Of a stretch of DNA of 64,000 nucleotides, positions 23,282-31,414 are shown piece by piece. The notes beneath the pieces were generated by a model. It had not been told where the DNA came from. It searched no databases and worked only from the letters and a program-made list of their open reading frames with translations. The stretch is from Brevundimonas diminuta (lineage in GTDB: Bacteria > Pseudomonadota > Alphaproteobacteria > Caulobacterales > Caulobacteraceae). Position 1 is the first letter of the stretch; every line of letters starts with the position of its first letter. Position numbers and translations under genes: made by a program. Location of the stretch: NCBI RefSeq assembly GCF_022654015.1, contig NZ_CP073063.1:1-64000 (forward strand). The letters run 5' to 3'.

Positions 23282-24814
23282 ATGAATGCTTTCAGAACCG
23301 TCGCCGCTGTTGCGGTTCTAACGTCATCCGTGTGCGCAACGGCGCCGGCGCGCGCGGACTGGCTGAAAGCCGAGAGCGAGCACTTCGTCGTCTATGGCGA
23401 TACCAGCGAAGGCGCGATCCGCGAGTACACCCGCAAGGTCGAGCGGTTCGACGGCGTCATTCGCGTCTTCTTCCCCGTCCCATCAGACATCGACGTGCCG
23501 CCGCTGGCCATCTATCTCGCGGACGGGCGGGCCGATATGCGCAAGGTGTGGCCCGACATACCGGAGAACGTCGGAGGCTTTTACACGCCCGGCAACGAAC
23601 GGATTTTCGCAGTCACCGGCGGACGCGGGTCGGATAACGACCACACCCTGTTCCACGAATACGCGCACCATTTCATGCGCCAGTATCTGCCGGGAGCCTA
23701 CCCAAGCTGGTTTGTCGAGGGTTTTGCCGAATATTTCGCCACTGCCGACGTCACAGTCGGGCGAATGAAGGTGGGTTTGCCCAACCAGGGACGGATGTAT
23801 TCCCTGCAGGGCGGCCTGAACAGGTGGATGCCGATGGAAACCCTGCTCCGATCCCGACCGACGGAGGTGCAGGGCCGTGGTCACGCCTACTATGCCCAGG
23901 CCTGGGCGCTGACCGCGTATTTCATGAGCACGCCGGAGCGCCGTGTCATGCTGAGCAAATATCTGGCCAGCGTCATGAGCGGAGAGGACCGCGTCACGTC
24001 CATGACGGCGGCGACGGGGCGAACGCCGAACCAGCTTCAATCCGACGTGCATAACTATCTGGAGCGGATGACTTACCAATGGCAGGATCGAGATTTCAAG
24101 CAGGCCGAAGTCACGGTCAGCCGCATGCCTGCCTCCGCGCGCGATCTGGTTTGGCTGGACCTCCGCCTTGCGCGTTTCGTGCCAGAAGATCGGCGTGCGG
24201 CAAACCTTGCCGAAGCCGAGCGCGCCCATGCTCGCTACCCTGGCGACGCCATGGCCGCTAGGGTGCTAGCTCAAGCCCATATGGACATGCAGCAGGATCA
24301 GGACGCGGTTCGCGTTCTTGATCACTACCTCCAGCAAAACGCGGAAGACGCATTGGCTCTAAGGCTGAAAGCCGTCGCCTTGATGAACGCCGGCGATGAG
24401 GACGACGCTCATAGGGCTGCCCTCTATTCCCAAGCCCGAGCAGATTTGTCGCTAGCTTATCGCATCGATCCGACCGACTACCGGACCTATATGGCGATGG
24501 CCCGAAATCGCCAGGATCAGCCGGGATATCCGACCGAAAACGACCTCCAGGTTCTGCTGATTGGATCGGAGCTCGCGCCGCAAGTTCAGCAGTTGCGTTT
24601 CGAAGCAGGCAGCGCGCTTCTCGCTAGGGAGAAATACGCAGACGCCATCGCCTACCTGTCACCTCTGGCCAACGACCCGCATGGCGGATCAGAGTTGGAC
24701 GGCGTTCGCCGCGTCCTCGCTGAGGCCCGCGCCAAGGCTGGACTCAATCCCTCGGCAGAGGAAGCGCCGCCTGCGGACGAGGGCGATGAGGCCTCACCGC
24801 CACAGACCTCGTAA
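23282..24814 (+). CDS. Secreted putative metallopeptidase with TPR-like helical repeats
   Basis: The product of 510 residues begins with a signal peptide (about 1-25, ending ATAPARA) and an AGGAGGAG site precedes ATG 23282. The N-terminal half carries HEYAHHFMRQYLP, a gluzincin-type HExxH motif, followed about 20 residues later by WFVEGFAEYFA, which gives the third zinc ligand. This pattern is seen in DUF1570-like peptidase domains. The C-terminal half (about 300-490) is helical with repeat-like segments typical of TPR. The gene is somewhat less GC-rich than its neighbours. Substrate and role are unknown; activity is inferred from the motif only. Confidence 0.75.
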   Translation: MNAFRTVAAVAVLTSSVCATAPARADWLKAESEHFVVYGDTSEGAIREYTRKVERFDGVIRVFFPVPSDIDVPPLAIYLADGRADMRKVWPDIPENVGGFYTPGNERIFAVTGGRGSDNDHTLFHEYAHHFMRQYLPGAYPSWFVEGFAEYFATADVTVGRMKVGLPNQGRMYSLQGGLNRWMPMETLLRSRPTEVQGRGHAYYAQAWALTAYFMSTPERRVMLSKYLASVMSGEDRVTSMTAATGRTPNQLQSDVHNYLERMTYQWQDRDFKQAEVTVSRMPASARDLVWLDLRLARFVPEDRRAANLAEAERAHARYPGDAMAARVLAQAHMDMQQDQDAVRVLDHYLQQNAEDALALRLKAVALMNAGDEDDAHRAALYSQARADLSLAYRIDPTDYRTYMAMARNRQDQPGYPTENDLQVLLIGSELAPQVQQLRFEAGSALLAREKYADAIAYLSPLANDPHGGSELDGVRRVLAEARAKAGLNPSAEEAPPADEGDEASPPQTS

Positions 24815-24827
24815 GATACGCACGGCT

Positions 24828-24974
24828 TTAGAGTATCTGATTGAAGACGATGTGCACGACAGTTGCGATCAGGATGATCGCGCCAAAGCCGATGACGAGG
24901 CCGATGGCCGGATGAAGCGGTCGGCTTTCGCGGCGACCGCCGACGATACGATCTTGAGGATGGATGACAGCCAT
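24828..24974 (-). CDS. Small membrane protein, 48 residues
   Basis: The likely product starts at ATG 24974 with AAGGAC about 9 bases upstream. It has a short, basic, proline-containing N-terminus (residues 1-23: MAVIHPQDR...SRPLHP) and one hydrophobic segment (about 25-44: IGLVIGFGAIILIATVVHIV). It is too small to assign to a family. It is convergent with the peptidase gene, ending 14 bases from its stop. Small single-pass proteins of this kind often act as partners or regulators, but that is not shown here. Confidence 0.5.
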   Translation of the reverse strand: MAVIHPQDRIVGGRRESRPLHPAIGLVIGFGAIILIATVVHIVFNQIL

Positions 24975-25149
24975 CGTCCTTGTCCTTTCCCTATGATCCC
25001 GGATTGATCCGGGAGGGGAGCGTCGAACTCTGACGGCCTGATCGTCTCCTCCAGAACCGAGCATGACTCCGATAGCCCTTCGTGGCGAGGGGTTATTTCG
25101 TCCGGCGCAATCCCGTGACTTTGAGGCGTGTCCGCGCTAGTCGCGCGCC

Positions 25150-26793
25150 ATGTCCTTATTGACCCTGCCTGAAGAAGCGGCGCGCCGCCGGACCTTCGCC
25201 ATCATCGCCCACCCGGATGCGGGCAAGACGACCCTGACCGAGCACATTTTGTTGGCCGGCGGCGCCATTCGTGCGGCCGGCGCCGTGCGGGCGCGCGGCG
25301 AGAACCGGCGCACCCGTTCGGACTGGATGAAGATCGAGAAGGAGCGGGGCATCTCGGTCTCGGCCTCGGTCATGACGTTCGAGCACGACGGCAAGATGTT
25401 CAACCTGCTCGACACCCCGGGGCACGAGGACTTCTCGGAAGACACCTATCGCACCCTGACCGCCGCCGACTGCGCCATCATGGTGCTGGACGCCGCCAAG
25501 GGCATCGAGCCGCAGACGCTGAAGCTGTTCGAGGTCTGCCGCCTGCGCGACATTCCGATCATCACCTTCATCAACAAGCTGGACCGAGAGGCCCAGGACC
25601 CGATGGCCCTGCTGGACGACATCGCGTCACGCCTTCAGCTGGACCCCGCCCCGATCTGGTGGCCGGCCGAGAGCGGCAATCGCCTGCGCGGCATGGTCGA
25701 GGTCGGCACCGGCCGGTTCCAGCCCTATACCCGCAAGGCCGCCGGTTCGGCCGAGGATCCCGAACACCCCGCCGCCCTGCCGCTTGACCAGGCGGCGCAG
25801 TATTTCGAGGCGGGCGAGCAGGACAATCTCGCCGAGGCCGTCGAACTGGTCGAGGGCGGCTATCCGGCCTTTGACCGCCAGGCCTTCCTGGAAGGTCACA
25901 TGACGCCGGTGCTGTGGGGCTCGGCGCTTCGCCACTTCGGCATCGACGAACTGCTGAAGGCCATCGGCGACTGGGCCCCGGCGCCCAAGGTCATGAAGGC
26001 CAAAAGGGAATCCCCGCCCGAGACCCGCAACGCCCCCGCCCCCGTCGAGACCGAGGTCGAACCGGGATCGAACGAAGTCACCGGCTTCGTCTTCAAGGTC
26101 CAGGCGAACATGGACCCCAATCACCGCGACCGGATCGCCATGTTCCGCATGGCCTCGGGCGCCTTCAAGCGCGGCATGAAGCTGAAGGTGCAGAACACAG
26201 GCAAGTCCCTGTCGGTCAATGCGCCGATCATGTTCTTCGCCTCGGACCGCGAACTGGCCGACGACGCCTTCGCCGGCGACGTGATCGGCATTCCGAACCA
26301 CGGCGTGCTGCGCGTCGGCGACAGTCTGTCGGAGAGCGGCGTGGTTCGTTTCGCCGGCCTGCCGAACTTCGCCCCGGAAATCCTGCAACGGGTTCGCGTG
26401 AAGGATCCGCTGAAGGCCAAACACCTGAAGAGGGCGCTTGAAGGTCTGGCAGAGGAAGGCGTGACCCAGCTGTTCCGTCCCGAAATCGGCTCTGACTTCA
26501 TCGTCGGCGCCGTGGGCCAGCTTCAGTTCGAGGTCATGGCCGACCGTCTGGGCGAGGAGTACGGTCTGGATGTCGTCTTCGAGCCGTCCCCCTACGCGGA
26601 AGCGCGCTGGATCGCTCCAGGCTCGGAGGGCTCCGACGCGGACGTCGAGGACTTCAGCGGCAAATATCGCCCCCAGATGGCCCGCGACATCGACCAGGCC
26701 CCGGTCTTCCTGGCCAAGTCGAGCTGGGAGACCGGCTATGTGGGCGAACGCTTCCCCAAGATCGCCTTCACCAAGACGAAGGAACGCGGCTAA
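25150..26793 (+). CDS. prfC: Peptide chain release factor 3
   Basis: RF3 is a GTPase that speeds release of RF1 and RF2 after termination and helps in post-peptidyl quality control. The 547-residue product has the G1 motif [14 protein letters not shown], switch II/G3 [16 protein letters not shown], and G4 INKLDRE. The elongation-factor-like domains follow ([20 protein letters not shown]-type segment and [20 protein letters not shown]). Length and motif order match RF3 rather than EF-G. The gene seems to be monocistronic. Confidence 0.95.
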   Translation: [547 protein letters not shown]

Positions 26794-26847
26794 GGCCGGC
26801 GCCGCAAACGACTTCCTTTGGTCACGCGGCTGAGCCATTCTGAGGTC

Positions 26848-27192
26848 ATGTCGACGCTTCTCGCCCTCGCCAGCACCGTCTTTATGCTGCAGGCCGCCCC
26901 TTCCGTGGGGCTGGTTTCGTATGAGGAGGCGGTGCGCTGTGCGGGCCTGACCCAGGCCGCGTCGGAGCTTGAAGGCGGAGAGAGCGCGCAAGGGCGTCGG
27001 CTGTATGACGCCGCGCTCTATTGGTCCCTGGCGGCCATGCAGGCCGCGACGGCGGCGGGCAAGGCGGCGTCGACCGCCGAGGCCGATCAGACCCGCGCGC
27101 GCATCACTGCCGTGCGTCAGCTCAACGCCGAGGCGCCCGAGGCGCGCGCCAATCTGCAACGCTGCCAGCAGAAGACGCCAAAACTCGACTAG
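26848..27192 (+). CDS. Secreted or membrane-anchored hypothetical protein
   Basis: The product of 114 residues, from ATG 26848 with GAGG upstream, starts with a hydrophobic segment that looks like a signal peptide (TLLALASTVFMLQAAPSVG). The remainder is mostly helical, Ala-rich, with two cysteines (CAGLTQAAS and LQRCQQK), which may pair in the periplasm. No family recognised. It lies 54 bases after prfC and may be read from its own weak promoter. Confidence 0.6.
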   Translation: MSTLLALASTVFMLQAAPSVGLVSYEEAVRCAGLTQAASELEGGESAQGRRLYDAALYWSLAAMQAATAAGKAASTAEADQTRARITAVRQLNAEAPEARANLQRCQQKTPKLD

Positions 27193-27298
27193 GTCGCCGG
27201 CATAAGGCCAAGCCGAACCGCATTCCCGGCGCTGCGTTTGCATTGGACGCCGCAGGTGACGCAGTCTGCGTCCCGAAGCGGGATAACCGAGGTCCAGC

Positions 27299-28513
27299 AT
27301 GTTCGAATTCGGCCGTGATCTTCGAAAACTCTTCGCCCAGGCGCGAGAGAGCGAAGACCTGGGCTGGGTCGAACTGATCGGCGCCGATCTGCTGCGCGCC
27401 GAGGCGCGACGCGAGACCACGGACGCCGGACGCGTCTCCTGCGCCCGTCCCTTCGAGACAGAAAACCGCGCCTGCGCCCTGTGGCGCGAACACGCCCGAC
27501 GCACCGGCGCCGCCGACAGTCTGGACCGGGCCGAACGCTGCGCCGAAAGCCTGACGCGTTCAGCTGTTGGCGAGGATCAGATCGCGCGGGCCGCCATGGC
27601 CAAGGCGGCGGTGCTGATGCTGCGCTTTGATCTGTGCGGCGATCCCGCCCGTCTGGACCGCGCGGCGACGACCCTGGCGGCGGTCGGACAACCCCGTGGC
27701 CGACGCATCGCCGCCGGCATGGCCGCGCTTCACGCCCGGCTGACGGTCCGCACGGCCCGGCTGAGCGGCGACATCGAACGCCTTCATCAGGCGACTGCCT
27801 TGATCGATGAGGCGGTGCGCAGGGACAACGCCGAGGACATGGATCTGCGCATGGATCGCGCGGGCCTTTCGCTGGAAATGGGCGTGGTCCAGCGCGACGT
27901 GCAGCTGCTAGATCAGGCCGGCCGCGACCTGGGCGCCCTGGTCGAGGCCGCCTCCCCCGACCATCGCCCTCTGACCCGCGCCCGCGCCCTGGCCCTGTGC
28001 GGCGCCGGCCTGTCGGCCCTGGCCGCGATCGCGGGGCATGACGAGGCCCGCAACCAGGGGCGGATCATGTTCGACGCCGCCGCCGATCAGTTCACGCCGG
28101 ATCACAGCCCGCTGGACTGGGCCGCGATCCAGGTGCTGCGCGTCGGCGACGACGCCCAGCCGCTGATGCTGCTGACCCAGGCCGAAGCCCTGACGCAGGG
28201 CGGCGAGCTGATCATCGGCGCCCTGGCGCGCGAGCGCCGCAGCACGCGCGAGGTGGCCCTGGCCGAGGCGGTCAAGAACCTGACCGCTCTGATGACGCTG
28301 GAGACCCGCCTTCGCGCGCGCATGGCGACGGCGACGCCGCTCGACTGGGCCGCCGATCAGATCGGCATGGCCGAGATCATGTTGGCGCGGCATCGGTTGG
28401 GCGGCGTCGTCCCGACCGATCTGGGGCTGATCCTGGGCGAGGCGGCGATGACGGCCCGGGAAATGGGCGTCGACGCCCTCGCCGACCGCGCCGAGGCGCT
28501 CCTGAGAGCCTAG
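27299..28513 (+). CDS. Large helical hypothetical protein
   Basis: The product of 404 residues has no signal peptide or membrane segment and is rich in Ala, Arg, Leu and Asp, with an all-helical pattern similar to tetratricopeptide-like solenoids. Repeated units of about 40 residues can be seen (e.g. DRAERCAESLTRS, DRAATTLAAVGQ, LHQATALIDEAV, LDQAGRDLGALVEA), each with a D-R/Q-A core. I do not recognise a named family. GAGG lies 7-10 bases before the ATG. It faces a convergent cysQ-like gene, with stops 3 bases apart. Confidence 0.6.
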   Translation: MFEFGRDLRKLFAQARESEDLGWVELIGADLLRAEARRETTDAGRVSCARPFETENRACALWREHARRTGAADSLDRAERCAESLTRSAVGEDQIARAAMAKAAVLMLRFDLCGDPARLDRAATTLAAVGQPRGRRIAAGMAALHARLTVRTARLSGDIERLHQATALIDEAVRRDNAEDMDLRMDRAGLSLEMGVVQRDVQLLDQAGRDLGALVEAASPDHRPLTRARALALCGAGLSALAAIAGHDEARNQGRIMFDAAADQFTPDHSPLDWAAIQVLRVGDDAQPLMLLTQAEALTQGGELIIGALARERRSTREVALAEAVKNLTALMTLETRLRARMATATPLDWAADQIGMAEIMLARHRLGGVVPTDLGLILGEAAMTAREMGVDALADRAEALLRA

Positions 28514-28516
28514 ACT

Positions 28517-29344
28517 TCAGCCGCCCATGGCGACGAAGGCGCCGTTCAGGAACCGCGTCTTGCCATAGGCCATCCGCTGCCCGTCATCGGCCAGCACCCG
28601 CCCGCCGGCGGCTTCCAGCACCGCCTGGCCCGCTGCGGTGTCCCATTCCGAGGTCGGTCCCGTGCGCGGATAGGCGTCGAACCGCCCCTCGGCGATCAGA
28701 CAGAACTTCAGCGATGAGTCCGTCCCCTGCCAGCGCGAGCAGCCGTGACGCGCGGCCAGACGAGTCGCCTCTTCGTCGGTGACGCTGTGGCTCAACAGGG
28801 CCATGCCTTCCTGCGGCCGGTCGCGCACCCGGATCGGACGCCAGTCCTCGCCCGAATGGGCCTCGCCGGCCTGAAGGGCGCCGAACTGACGCCGAAAGGC
28901 GCCGCCCTCGGGCTTGTCGGTGCGCCAGGTCGTCGCCGTCGCCGGCGCCGTGACCACGCCCGCGACCGGATAGCCGTCATGAATCAGGGCGATATTGACG
29001 GTGAAGGCCTCGCCGCCACGCACGAAGCCGCGCGTGCCGTCCAGCGGATCGATCAGCCAGAACCAGTCCTCGGCCGCCTCGGGCGCGCCGTCGGCAGACA
29101 CCGCTTCTTCCGCCACCGTCTGCACGCCCGGATATAGGGCCGCCAACCGTTCCAGGATCAGGGCCTCGGCCGCCCGGTCGGCCTGGGTCACCGGGCTGTC
29201 GTCGGACTTGGTCTCGACCGCCGTGCCTGCGCGCCAATAGGGCAGGATCAGCCGCGCGGCCTCCTCTGCGATCTCGGCGATGGCCAGGGACAGCGCGCCG
29301 GACGTCAGATCGCGCTCTAGAGCGGGTGTAGAAGAGGTCGTCAT
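28517..29344 (-). CDS. 3'(2'),5'-bisphosphate nucleotidase-like inositol monophosphatase family protein
   Basis: The 275-residue product belongs to the inositol monophosphatase superfamily. It shows the metal-binding motifs DSPVTQADRAAE, AEEAVSADGAPEAAEDWFWLIDPLDGTRGF and TSEWDTAAGQAVLEAAGG. The DPLDGTRGFVRGG variant and overall form fit CysQ-like phosphatases, which break down PAP made during sulfate assimilation; cysD and cysNC are about 9 kb away. HisN (histidinol phosphatase) is the alternative. The start is uncertain: ATG 29344 is preferred, and an upstream ATG (29377) is possible. The family call is firm, the substrate less so. Confidence 0.85.
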   Translation of the reverse strand: MTTSSTPALERDLTSGALSLAIAEIAEEAARLILPYWRAGTAVETKSDDSPVTQADRAAEALILERLAALYPGVQTVAEEAVSADGAPEAAEDWFWLIDPLDGTRGFVRGGEAFTVNIALIHDGYPVAGVVTAPATATTWRTDKPEGGAFRRQFGALQAGEAHSGEDWRPIRVRDRPQEGMALLSHSVTDEEATRLAARHGCSRWQGTDSSLKFCLIAEGRFDAYPRTGPTSEWDTAAGQAVLEAAGGRVLADDGQRMAYGKTRFLNGAFVAMGG

Positions 29345-29440
29345 TGGCGGGTCGATAGACCATCCGGGCGGTTCCATGAACCGGCAAATCACTCCAACTT
29401 CGCGCGCGACACGAACTGTGACTTGAGCGCGCCAGACATC

Positions 29441-30112
29441 ATGACCTCCCCCCACGACACAGACGCCGCTCCGCTGGACCTCCCGGTCGATGGGACGGAG
29501 CTTGCGACCTACATCGCGGCCAAGCTGTGCCATGACTTCATCAGTCCGTCGGGCGCCATCGTCTCCGGCCTGGACCTGATGCAGGATCCGACCGCTCAGG
29601 ACATGCGCGACGACGCCCTGGCCCTGATCGAACAGAGCGCCAGGAAGATGGTCGCCTTGGTTCACTTCGCCCGCGTCGCCTTCGGCGCCGCCACCACCAG
29701 CGAGAAGTTCACCGCCCGCGAGATCGAAGGTCTGGTGTCCGGCATGGTGCAAGGGGGCCGCGCCTCGCTGGACTGGCGCATCGCCGACGGCGAGTTCACC
29801 AAGCCCCAGGCCCGCGCCCTGACAAACCTCGCCTATCTGACCGTCGGCGCCCTGCCGATGGGCGGCGTCGCTACGATTCAGTCGCGGGTGGAAGACGGCC
29901 TGCTTTATCTCGAAGGCTTCGCCGAGGGCGCCCGCGCCCGGCTGAAGCCCGAGGCCGTCACGGGTCTGGCCGGCGAACGCCTGGTCGAGGGCCTGGCCGG
30001 CCAGTGGATCCAGCCCTACTGGCTGTGGCTGACCGTGAACGAGGCCGGCGGCGCTCTACGCGTCAAGGTTGAAGACGGAAAGGTCGCACTGGTCGCGCGA
30101 ATGCCTGCCTGA
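29441..30112 (+). CDS. chpT: Histidine phosphotransferase ChpT
   Basis: ChpT relays phosphate from the CckA receiver domain to CtrA and CpdR in the Caulobacter cell-cycle pathway. The 223-residue product has a dimerisation/histidine region with KLCHDFISPSGAIVSGLDLM (phospho-accepting His at about residue 31). A degenerate ATPase-like C-terminal domain follows with no usable ATP-binding motifs. This is the ChpT layout. A TTG at 29423 extends the frame, but the ATG at 29441 is preferred. cckA is about 1.3 kb downstream on the opposite strand, so the relay partners are clustered here. Confidence 0.9.
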   Translation: MTSPHDTDAAPLDLPVDGTELATYIAAKLCHDFISPSGAIVSGLDLMQDPTAQDMRDDALALIEQSARKMVALVHFARVAFGAATTSEKFTAREIEGLVSGMVQGGRASLDWRIADGEFTKPQARALTNLAYLTVGALPMGGVATIQSRVEDGLLYLEGFAEGARARLKPEAVTGLAGERLVEGLAGQWIQPYWLWLTVNEAGGALRVKVEDGKVALVARMPA

Positions 30113-30131
30113 GGCGTTTCCAAACGACTCA

Positions 30132-30146
30132 TTAACTGGCGTTTGA
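30132..30146 (+). promoter_or_regulatory. CtrA-like box upstream of the CheY-like gene (one mismatch)
   Basis: TTAA, 7 bases, then TTGA, against the CtrA consensus TTAA-N7-TTAA. It lies 58 bases upstream of the TTG start of the CheY-like gene, in the 91-base gap after chpT. Confidence 0.4.
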
Positions 30147-30203
30147 GATAAAAACAGTCCATGCGCCACGGGCGAAAGCCGTCGTGTCATTGAGGGATCG
30201 ACC

Positions 30204-30581
30204 TTGGACTTCCGAACCTGCCTGATCGTCGACGACAGCCGCATCATCCGCAAGGTTGCGCGTCGTATCGTCGAGGGCCTGGGCTATGAGGTCGATGAGG
30301 CGGCGGACGGCTCCGAGGCCCTGGCCTATTGCACCGGCGCCATGCCCGACGTCCTGCTGGTGGACTGGAACATGCCCGTGATGGACGGCATCACTTTCCT
30401 GCGTCGTCTGCGCGCCATGCCGGGCGGCAAGCAACCCAAGGTGCTGTTCTGCACGATCGAGACCCGCCCCGAGCGGATCGCCGAAGCCCTGGCCGCCGGC
30501 GCCGACGACTATGTGATGAAGCCGTTCGACGGTGAAATCCTGCAGTCCAAGCTGACGGAGGTCGGAGCGATCGCCGCATGA
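30204..30581 (+). CDS. CheY-like single-domain response regulator
   Basis: The 125-residue product is a stand-alone receiver domain. The acidic pair is D10-D11, the phosphorylation site is D54 in LLVDWNMPVMDG, and the conserved switch residues are T84 and K106 (YVMKPF). It has no output domain, so it likely works as a diffusible motility or relay regulator. The start appears to be TTG 30204 with GAGGG 8 bases upstream. It is followed by cheR with an ATGA overlap and preceded by chpT. The substrate kinase is unknown; CckA or a chemotaxis kinase are candidates. Confidence 0.85.
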   Translation: MDFRTCLIVDDSRIIRKVARRIVEGLGYEVDEAADGSEALAYCTGAMPDVLLVDWNMPVMDGITFLRRLRAMPGGKQPKVLFCTIETRPERIAEALAAGADDYVMKPFDGEILQSKLTEVGAIAA

Positions 30582-31393
30582 CGCCAGAGGACTTCGACAA
30601 GCTGCAGTCCCTTCTCGCCACCCGCGCCGGCTATCGGCTGTCGCGGGATCGCATCCACCTGGCCGAACACCGGCTGGGTCCGATCGCGCGGCGCGAGGGC
30701 TACGCCAATGTCGAGGCCCTGCTGACGAACCTGTGGGCCAATCCGGTCGCCTCCCTGGCCTGGTCGGTGATCGAGGCCCTGCTGAACGCCGAGACCTGGT
30801 TCCGTCGCGACCGCACCCCTTTCCGCATCCTAGAGACCGAACTGTTGCCGGCCCTGTCCAAGGCGCGGCCCGACGGGCGGATCAAGATCTGGTCGGCCGG
30901 CTGTTCGACCGGCCAGGAGGCCTGGTCCATCGCCATGGCGGCCAGGGAGATCGGCGTCGACGTCGATCTGGTCGCCACCGACCTGTCGCAGCGCGCGATC
31001 GAGAAGGCGCGCTCGGGCCTCTACACCGGCTTCGAGATCCAGCGCGGGCTCACGGCCAAGACCATGCTGCGCTGGTTCGAACCACGGGAAGACCAGTGGA
31101 TCGTCAAGGCCGAACTGGCCGACGCCGTGCGTTTCGGTCGGGCCAACCTGCTGGACGAACCGACCGATGACGCCCGTTTCGACGTGATCTTCTGCCGAAA
31201 CGTCATGACCGATATGGACCCGTCGCGCCGCGCGCGTCTTCTTGACGGACTGGAGCGCCGCCTGGTCGATGACGGCTGCCTGCTTCTGGGCGTGGACGAA
31301 AGTCTGGAGGGCGAGACGGTCGCCTTCCGCGCCGTGAACGGTCGCCGGGGCCTGTATGTAAAGGCGCCGTCCGCGCTTCGCCGCGCCGCCTGA
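30578..31393 (+). CDS. cheR: CheR-type protein-glutamate methyltransferase
   Basis: CheR adds methyl groups to glutamates of chemoreceptors using SAM, for adaptation. The 271-residue product has the N-terminal helical domain (MTPEDFDKLQSLL...AGYRLSRDRIHLAEHRLGPI) and the SAM-binding motif IKIWSAGCSTGQEAWSIAMAA. DLSQRAIEKARSGLY and DVIFCRNV complete the family pattern. The usual C-terminal beta subdomain is kept. Its start overlaps the CheY-like gene by 4 bases (ATGA), so the two form an operon. No chemoreceptor gene is in the window, so it may act on other targets. Confidence 0.9.
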   Translation: MTPEDFDKLQSLLATRAGYRLSRDRIHLAEHRLGPIARREGYANVEALLTNLWANPVASLAWSVIEALLNAETWFRRDRTPFRILETELLPALSKARPDGRIKIWSAGCSTGQEAWSIAMAAREIGVDVDLVATDLSQRAIEKARSGLYTGFEIQRGLTAKTMLRWFEPREDQWIVKAELADAVRFGRANLLDEPTDDARFDVIFCRNVMTDMDPSRRARLLDGLERRLVDDGCLLLGVDESLEGETVAFRAVNGRRGLYVKAPSALRRAA

Positions 31394-31414
31394 CCCCGCC
31401 CTTCATGCGGGCGA

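Noticed and set aside
25627..27504. Long antisense open frame opposite prfC and following genes
   Set aside because: High GC and codon bias of the plus-strand genes create long open frames on the opposite strand. No start signal, low-complexity Arg/Gly-rich product. The same holds for antisense frames over cckA, acs, the MHS transporter and the SSS-fused kinase.
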